Shown here in pieces: positions 58,843 to 64,000 of a DNA stretch of 64,000 bases. This DNA comes from Streptomyces spiralis (GTDB lineage Bacteria > Actinomycetota > Actinomycetes > Streptomycetales > Streptomycetaceae): assembly GCF_014654675.1 (NCBI RefSeq), contig NZ_BNBC01000028.1, positions 36,496 to 100,495 of the forward strand. Reading direction: 5' to 3'. The position numbers and the translations under genes are program-made. The notes beneath the pieces are model-generated. The model was not told the origin of the DNA. It saw only the letters and a list, made by a program, of their open reading frames with translations, and did no database searches. Position 1 is the stretch's first letter. Each line of letters begins with the position of its first letter.

Positions 58843-60477
58843 GTGGACTCCATGCACCCCCACCAGAGCCAGAGCCCCGACGAGACCCAGCATCCGACCC
58901 CCCACGTCGGCGTCGTCCTCATCGGATACAACGACGCCGCCCACATCGCCCACGCGGTGCGCTCGGCGCTCGCGCAGGGACCCGTCGTCCGCGAGGTCGT
59001 CGCCGTCGACGACTGCTCGACGGACGGCAGTCACGAGCTTCTGACCGGCCTCGCCGCCACCGAACCGAGACTGCGGGTGATCCGGCGGGAGACCAACAGC
59101 GGCGGCTGCGGCAGCCCGCGCAACACCGGTATCGAGGCGGTGACCTCGCCGTATGTGATGTTCCTGGACAGCGACGACGAGCTGCCGGCGGGCGCGGTGA
59201 ACGCGCTGCTCACGGCCGCCGAGGAGGAACACGCGGACGTCGCGGCCGGCCTGTGCGTGCGCCGGGAGCTGCCCTCGGGGCGCGAGGTGCCCTGGCAGGC
59301 GGCGCTGTACGAGCGCAGCGCCGTGCTGACGCGCCCGGAGCGGCTGCCCGCCCTGGTGCACGACACCCTCTGCGTCAACAAGCTGTACCGCACCGACTTC
59401 CTGCGCGGGCACGACATCCGCTTCCCCGAGGGCCGCTTCCCCTACGAGGACTTCGTGTTCACCGCCCGGCTGCTGGCCGCCGGGCCGCGGATGGCCCTCG
59501 TCCCCGACCGGGTCTACCTGTGGCACGTGCGGCGCTCCGCCGACCGGCTGTCCATCTCGCTGGACCGCGCGCACGTCGACAACTGGCGGGCGCGCATCGA
59601 GGCCAGCCGGCAGGCGTACGAGATCCTGCTGGGCGCCGGGCGCAAGGAGCTCGCGCGGGCCGCCCGCACCAAGTTCCTCGACCACGAGCTGCGCATGTAC
59701 GCCCGCGAGCTGCACCTGCGCGACGCGGAGTACCGGCGCGCGTGGTGGACGCACACGCGGAAGTACCTCGCGGAGTACGACGCGGCCGACTGGACCGTCA
59801 ACCCGTCAGCGCCCGGGCGGCTCCTCGCACGGGTGATTTTGGCCTCGCCCGAGCCGCGCGACCTGTCCCGGCTGAAGGGGCTCGCCGCCCGCCCGGCCCG
59901 GCTGTGCCCGCCCTACGCGCGGGACCAGCACTCCACGCCCGTCTGGGCGGACGATCTGCCCCAGGTCACCCTGGAGCCGTGCCAGACCCGGCCGGCGCAC
60001 CTCCTCCCGCTCTGCGTGGACGCGGCACTGCGCCCCCGCGCGCGTGCCTCCGTGCTGCGGCTGCGCCTGCACGAGATGTACGGCCGGGTGGCCGCCGCGG
60101 GTCCCCGGGAGCTGGAGGTGGAGTGGCGGCACCGGGAGACGGACCGGCCGGCCCGGCGCACCACCGTCCCCCTCACGCGCTCCTCCGGTGGCAGCTGGTC
60201 CGCCGAGACGCCCGTGGACCTGGCGGGGCTCGGCGCCGGTACGTGGGACCTGCGCCTACGGCTGCGCTTCGCCGACGGCACCTCCCGGCAGATGACGGGG
60301 CACGCCGTCGCGGGCGCCGGGCTGCTGCGCCGCAGCGTCGTGCCGAGCCTGAGGTTCGGCATCCTGCTGGCCCAGCCCTACGCCACACACTCCGGCGCGC
60401 TCGCCGTGCGCGTGGCGACCGGGCTGCGCGGCGCCGCAACGGTGCTCCGCGGCAGACTCCGCCGCCTGCTGCCCTGA
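58843..60477 (+). CDS. family 2 glycosyltransferase with C-terminal beta domain
   Basis: A 544-residue enzyme. The GT2 domain covers ~residues 20-250: VGVVLIGYNDAAHIAHAV, VVAVDDCSTDGSHELL, FLDSDDELPAG (intact DxD) and RFPYEDFVFTARLL. A helical linker leads to a C-terminal domain resembling those of wall teichoic acid glycosyltransferases of the TarS type. It probably glycosylates a wall polymer in the cytoplasm. Start uncertain: GTG 58843 or ATG 58852, neither with a clear ribosome-binding site. Confidence 0.82.
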   Translation: MDSMHPHQSQSPDETQHPTPHVGVVLIGYNDAAHIAHAVRSALAQGPVVREVVAVDDCSTDGSHELLTGLAATEPRLRVIRRETNSGGCGSPRNTGIEAVTSPYVMFLDSDDELPAGAVNALLTAAEEEHADVAAGLCVRRELPSGREVPWQAALYERSAVLTRPERLPALVHDTLCVNKLYRTDFLRGHDIRFPEGRFPYEDFVFTARLLAAGPRMALVPDRVYLWHVRRSADRLSISLDRAHVDNWRARIEASRQAYEILLGAGRKELARAARTKFLDHELRMYARELHLRDAEYRRAWWTHTRKYLAEYDAADWTVNPSAPGRLLARVILASPEPRDLSRLKGLAARPARLCPPYARDQHSTPVWADDLPQVTLEPCQTRPAHLLPLCVDAALRPRARASVLRLRLHEMYGRVAAAGPRELEVEWRHRETDRPARRTTVPLTRSSGGSWSAETPVDLAGLGAGTWDLRLRLRFADGTSRQMTGHAVAGAGLLRRSVVPSLRFGILLAQPYATHSGALAVRVATGLRGAATVLRGRLRRLLP

Positions 60478-60575
60478 GCCGCCTGCCGCTGCGCCCCGCA
60501 CACACCTCGGCCCGGCCGACTCCGACCCGGTTCCGACTCGCACCACTGACTCCGACTGACGAGGAGACGCCCGAC

Positions 60576-61556
60576 ATGACCTGGCTGATCACCGGCGGCG
60601 CCGGCTACATCGGAGCGCATGTCGTCCGCGCGATGACCCGAGCGGGCGAGCGGGCCGTGGTGTACGACGACCTGTCCACCGGCGACGCCGCCCGGGTCCC
60701 GGACGGGATCCCGCTGGTGGTGGGCTCCACGCTGGACGGTGACCGCCTGGCGCGGGTCCTCGCCGAGCACGAGGTCACCGGCGTCGTGCACCTGGCGGCG
60801 AAGAAGCAGGTGGGCGAGTCGGTGGACCAGCCGCTGCGCTACTACCGGGAGAACGTCGAGGGCCTGCGCGTCCTGCTGGAGGCGGTGACGGCGGCGGATG
60901 TCTCGGCGTTCGTCTTCTCGTCCTCGGCCGCCGTGTACGGGATGCCGGACGTGGACCTGGTCACGGAGGAGACGCCGTGCATGCCCATGAGCCCGTACGG
61001 CGAGACGAAGCTGGTGGGCGAGTGGCTGGTCCGTGCGACCGGCCGGGCCACGGGCCTGTCCACGGCGTCCCTGCGCTACTTCAACGTGGCGGGCGCGGCG
61101 AGCCCGGAGCTGGCGGACACCGGTGTGTTCAACCTCGTCCCCATGGTCTTCGAGAAGCTGACGGAGAACGCGGCCCCGCGCATCTTCGGCGACGACTACC
61201 CCACGCCCGACGGCACCTGCATCCGTGACTACATCCACGTGGTGGACCTCGCGGAGGCCCATGTGGCCACGGCCCGCGCGCTCCAGTCCTCCCCCGGCCT
61301 CGACCTGACCCTGAACATCGGCCGCGGCGAGGGCGTGTCGGTGCGCGAGATGATCGACACCATCGCCGCCGTCACCGGCCACCACCACGTCCCCACGGTC
61401 ACCCCGCGCCGCCCCGGCGACCCCGCCCGCGTCGTCGCCTCCGCCGACCGCATCGCCACCGAGCTCGGCTGGAAGGCCCGCCACGACGTCCACGACATGA
61501 TCGCTTCGGCCTGGCAGGGCTGGCTCCGCCACCACCCGCAGGCGGCCCGCGACTGA
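60576..61556 (+). CDS. galE: UDP-glucose 4-epimerase
   Basis: A 326-residue extended short-chain dehydrogenase. The NAD fold is LITGGAGYIGAHVVRAM, the catalytic Ser-Tyr-Lys is seen in FSSSAAVYG and SPYGETKLVGEW, and NVAGAASPEL and the GTCIRDYIHVVDLAEAH stretch are typical of GalE. It interconverts UDP-glucose and UDP-galactose, supplying sugar for the neighbouring glycosyltransferases. ATG 60576 has GAGGAGA upstream. Confidence 0.9.
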   Translation: MTWLITGGAGYIGAHVVRAMTRAGERAVVYDDLSTGDAARVPDGIPLVVGSTLDGDRLARVLAEHEVTGVVHLAAKKQVGESVDQPLRYYRENVEGLRVLLEAVTAADVSAFVFSSSAAVYGMPDVDLVTEETPCMPMSPYGETKLVGEWLVRATGRATGLSTASLRYFNVAGAASPELADTGVFNLVPMVFEKLTENAAPRIFGDDYPTPDGTCIRDYIHVVDLAEAHVATARALQSSPGLDLTLNIGRGEGVSVREMIDTIAAVTGHHHVPTVTPRRPGDPARVVASADRIATELGWKARHDVHDMIASAWQGWLRHHPQAARD

Positions 61557-61647
61557 CGGGACGCCTATCGGTCCCGGTCGGCTCAGCCGCCTCGCGTCGT
61601 CGCGGTCACCCGCCTCAGGCCTTCCCGGTCACCCGCTCATGTCCTCC

Positions 61648-61671
61648 CCGGGCCCGCTTCGGCGGGCCCGG
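61648..61671. terminator. bidirectional terminator between galE and tetR-type gene
   Basis: CCGGGCCCGC pairs with GCGGGCCCGG around a TTCG tetraloop between two convergent genes. Confidence 0.75.
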
Positions 61672-61730
61672 TCGCGTTCCGGGGGCTCCGGAAGGGTTCC
61701 GGGACGGTTCCGGGAGGCGGTCGTGCGGCG

Positions 61731-62357
61731 TCACAGCGCCTTGAGCGCCTCCGCCGTGCCCCGGGCCAGGGCGCCCAGGTAGCCCTTGGGGAGCTTCGGG
61801 GAGCGGATGACGACCGCGCGCCAGTACAGGGGGCCCGAGATGAGGTCGAGGGCGAGGTCGCGGTCGAGCCCGGGACGGATCTCGCCGCGCTGTCCGGCCG
61901 CGGCGAGGATGCTGCTGGCGACGCTCTCCTGGCCGTCGCGCAGGGCCTTCTGCATGGCCTCGGCGATGTCGGGGTTGCGGGCCGCCTCGGCCTGGAGGTC
62001 GGGGATGATCTGCGAGGCCACGGGGTGGCGCAGGGCGCGCGAGGTCACCTCGTAGAGCAGCCGGAGGTCGGACTCCAGGGAGCCGGTGTCGGGTGCGGGC
62101 AGACCCTGGACCGCGAGCGCGGAGACGACGTCGAGCACCAGGTGCAGCTTGGAGCGCCAGCGGCGGTACACCGCCGTCTTGCCAACCCCCGCGCGCCGTG
62201 CGATTCCCTCGATGGACATCCGCGCATAGCCGACGGACGCCAGTTCCGCGAAGACGGCGGCCCGGATCGCCTCCGTCACGTCCTCCCGGAGTACGGCCGC
62301 CCCCGCGGGGGCACGGCGGCGCGGACGCGTCTGGGATTCGCCGGCGTTCGTCGTCAT
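61731..62357 (-). CDS. TetR-family transcriptional regulator
   Basis: A 208-residue regulator. The N-terminal HTH is typical (ARMSIEGIARRAGVGKTAVY, RRWRSKLHLV), with a C-terminal ligand domain of unknown specificity. ATG 62357 is chosen; ATG 62369 would add four residues. It is divergent from the TagG-type permease, and two 25-bp direct repeats lie in the intervening region, likely operators. Confidence 0.9.
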   Translation of the reverse strand: MTTNAGESQTRPRRRAPAGAAVLREDVTEAIRAAVFAELASVGYARMSIEGIARRAGVGKTAVYRRWRSKLHLVLDVVSALAVQGLPAPDTGSLESDLRLLYEVTSRALRHPVASQIIPDLQAEAARNPDIAEAMQKALRDGQESVASSILAAAGQRGEIRPGLDRDLALDLISGPLYWRAVVIRSPKLPKGYLGALARGTAEALKAL

Positions 62358-62378
62358 GCCGTCCAGCATAGGGCGTTA

Positions 62379-62451
62379 CGACGAAACGGTTGCGTCCCGA
62401 CGTCACTTGGCCGTACGCTCGCGTTTCGACGATACGGTCCCGTCCCGACGT
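62379..62451. promoter_or_regulatory. two 25-bp direct repeats, candidate TetR operators
   Basis: CGACGA(A/T)ACGGT, two variable bases, then CGTCCCGACGT occurs at 62379-62403 and 62427-62451, 48 bp apart centre to centre (three mismatches in 25). The pair starts 22 bp upstream of the TetR gene and lies within the divergent promoter region of the ABC exporter. Binding by the TetR protein is inferred. Confidence 0.55.
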
Positions 62452-62539
62452 AAGAAAACGAGAAGAGAACCGTAAGGAAACGGACGGCCGACGCGGAACC
62501 GTACGCCCGCAGCCCCTCCCCCCGACGAAAGCAGCGGAT

Positions 62540-63454
62540 GTGAGCCAGGTCCTCCACACACCGCCCCCGCGCCCGGCCGAGGCCGAGGACGACCTCGCGG
62601 CGCTCGCCGCCCGCCACGGCCTGACCGTCAGCGGCGCCCGCCCCTCCCTGCCGGCCTACATCCGCCAGCTGTGGGCGCGGCGCCACTTCATCACCGCCTT
62701 CGCCACCGCCAAGCTGACCGCCCAGTACAGCCAGGCGAAGCTCGGCCAGGTCTGGCAGGTGGCCACCCCGCTGCTGAACGCGGCGGTCTACTACTTCATC
62801 TTCGGCGTGCTGCTCGGCACCAAGCACGGCGTGAAGGACTACATCCCGTTCCTGGTCACGGGCGTGTTCGTCTGGACGTTCACGCAGAGCTCGATCATGG
62901 CGGGCACGCGGGCCATCTCCGGCAACCTCGGCCTGGTGCGAGCCCTGCACTTCCCGCGCGCCGCACTGCCCATCTCCTTCGCGCTGCAGCAGCTCCAGCA
63001 GCTGCTGTTCTCCATGGCCGCGCTGGTGGTGATCCTGTTCTGCTTCGGCATCCCGGTCGGCGTCTCCTGGGTGCTGACCATCCCGGTGCTGTTCCTGCAG
63101 TTCGTCTTCAACGCCGGCGTCTCGATGATCATGGCCCGGATGGGCGCCAAGACGCCGGACATCGCACAGCTGATGCCGTTCATCCTGCGCACCTGGATGT
63201 ACGTCTCGGGCGTGATGTTCAGCATCGACGCCACGCTGCGCAACAGCAACCTGCCGCATTCGGTGGAGGTGCTGCTGGAGGCCAACCCGGCCGCCGTCTA
63301 CATCGACCTGATGCGCTTCGCGCTGATCGACAGCTTCCACGCCCATCAGCTCCCGCACCACGTGTGGGCCTTCGCGCTGGGCTGGGCACTGCTCGCCGGG
63401 GTCGGCGGCTTCGTCTACTTCTGGAAGGCTGAGGAGAGGTACGGCCGTGGCTGA
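62540..63454 (+). CDS. ABC-2 type polysaccharide export permease (TagG-like)
   Basis: A 304-residue permease with six membrane segments. Typical points of the ABC-2 polymer exporters: LTAQYSQAKLGQVWQVATPL near residue 65 and the long C-terminal helices ending RYGRG. With the following ATPase it would export a wall polymer such as teichoic acid or another glycan. GTG 62540 is chosen; the only longer start (TTG 62390) lies inside the operator repeats. Overlaps the ATPase gene by 8 bp. Confidence 0.88.
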   Translation: MSQVLHTPPPRPAEAEDDLAALAARHGLTVSGARPSLPAYIRQLWARRHFITAFATAKLTAQYSQAKLGQVWQVATPLLNAAVYYFIFGVLLGTKHGVKDYIPFLVTGVFVWTFTQSSIMAGTRAISGNLGLVRALHFPRAALPISFALQQLQQLLFSMAALVVILFCFGIPVGVSWVLTIPVLFLQFVFNAGVSMIMARMGAKTPDIAQLMPFILRTWMYVSGVMFSIDATLRNSNLPHSVEVLLEANPAAVYIDLMRFALIDSFHAHQLPHHVWAFALGWALLAGVGGFVYFWKAEERYGRG

Positions 63455-64000
63455 GCACAGCTCCGAGAAGATCCCCACCGTCGTCGCCGACAAGGTCGAC
63501 ATCGTCTACCGGGTGTACGGCACCGGCGCCGGACGCGGCTCCGCGACCGCCGCCCTCAACCGCATCCTGCGCCCGGGGAAGGCCGAGAAGGCGGCGGGCG
63601 TACGCCGGGTGCACGCGGTGAAGAACGTGTCGTTCGTCGCCTACAAGGGCGAGGCCATCGGCCTGATCGGCACCAACGGCTCCGGCAAGTCCACGCTGCT
63701 CAAGGCGGTGGCGGGCCTGCTGCCGGTGGAGAACGGCAAGATCTACACCGACGGCCAGCCCTCGCTCCTCGGCGTCAACGCGGCGCTGATGAACGACCTG
63801 ACCGGCGAGCGCAACGTCCACCTGGGCGGGCTGGCCATGGGCATGTCCCGGGAGCAGATCAGGGAGCGCTACCAGGGGATCGTCGACTTCTCCGGCATCA
63901 ACGACAAGGGCGACTTCATCACCCTGCCGATGCGGACGTACTCCTCCGGCATGGCGGCCCGGCTGCGGTTCTCCATCGCCGCCGCCAAGGACCACGACGT
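63447..64000 (+). CDS. ABC polysaccharide exporter ATPase (TagH-like), truncated by window end
   Basis: The first 184 residues of a teichoic-acid-type exporter ATPase. Walker A is GTNGSGKSTLLKAV; the family's short Q-loop region and the YSSGMAARLRFSIA signature (in place of LSGGQ) place it in the TagH/RfbE/KpsT group. GTG 63447 has GAGGAGAGG upstream. The gene continues past 64000. Confidence 0.9.
   Translation, partial: MAEHSSEKIPTVVADKVDIVYRVYGTGAGRGSATAALNRILRPGKAEKAAGVRRVHAVKNVSFVAYKGEAIGLIGTNGSGKSTLLKAVAGLLPVENGKIYTDGQPSLLGVNAALMNDLTGERNVHLGGLAMGMSREQIRERYQGIVDFSGINDKGDFITLPMRTYSSGMAARLRFSIAAAKDHD

Noticed and set aside
57414..60575. Very long plus-strand frame that joins galE
   Set aside because: Antiparallel to nothing but out of frame with two strong genes (57520-58806, 58843-60477); its composition is Arg/Ala/Gly-rich noise until it meets the real galE start at 60576.

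Overview
The window is a stretch of chromosome from a Streptomyces species or very close relative. Evidence: very high G+C, many GTG/TTG starts, stops and starts overlapping by 1-8 bp, a tmRNA encoding the tag ANTKRDSSQQAFALAA, and a run of genes that from murA onward follows the order known from Streptomyces coelicolor: murA, hup, malic enzyme, HelD-type helicase, sigU/rsuA-like pair, nnaR/narK, matAB-like genes, ssrA/smpB, ftsEX, prfB, pkaB/pkaA. I cannot name the species.

Layout. 162-3262: a tRNA-Cys gene whose last 43 bp recur at 3220-3262, bounding an apparent ~3 kb integrated element. It carries a PAS/PP2C phosphatase, one unknown gene, a gene remnant and 22-bp direct repeats near both ends, but no integrase. 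3243-8906 (minus): a SUKH-4 type gene and a three-gene xanthine-dehydrogenase-like operon in which the large subunit has Ala where the catalytic Glu is expected and the Fe-S subunit is about four times normal size. 9.1-9.7 kb: GC-rich low-complexity DNA with a 38-bp palindrome. 9.7-16.5 kb: GH20 hexosaminidase with a probable DasR operator, DUF3039, YqgE, murA (with a 61-bp duplicate of its 3' end), HU, and NAD-malic enzyme. 16.8-25.7 kb: HelD-like helicase, a 170-bp MITE-like element, ECF sigma/anti-sigma pair, two regulators or zinc-finger proteins, and nnaR plus narK for nitrate assimilation.

25.9-31.7 kb: a tightly overlapping surface-polysaccharide operon (matA-like, matB-like deacetylase/glycosyltransferase, acyltransferase) preceded by a LysR gene. 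31.7-34.5 kb: an MFS transporter, a 32-aa basic peptide gene whose ribosome-binding site can pair with an upstream inverted repeat, and a secreted FG-GAP protein. 34.8-42 kb: trans-translation (ssrA, smpB), S41 protease, ftsE/ftsX, a small zinc-ribbon membrane protein, an LAETG-anchored repeat protein and prfB. 41.7-48.8 kb: Ser/Thr kinases pkaB and pkaA followed by a large FHA/FtsK-like protein with a degenerate P-loop. 48.9-52.6 kb: a sugar ABC importer without its own ATPase, one permease carrying a ~150-residue extra domain. 52.8-64 kb: a cell-wall glycopolymer region with degraded GT2/glycerophosphotransferase remnants, two polytopic glycosyltransferase-like proteins, an intact GT2, a GalE-type epimerase, and a TetR regulator divergent from a TagGH-type polymer exporter that runs off the end. 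The ohr/ohrR peroxide-defence pair sits inside this region.

Most of the window is ordinary core genome. The parts that look least explained are the tRNA-Cys element, the altered molybdenum hydroxylase, the paired ribosome-binding-site repeat at 33.2-33.4 kb, the murA 3' duplication, the degenerate FHA/FtsK protein beside pkaA, and the permease with an inserted domain.
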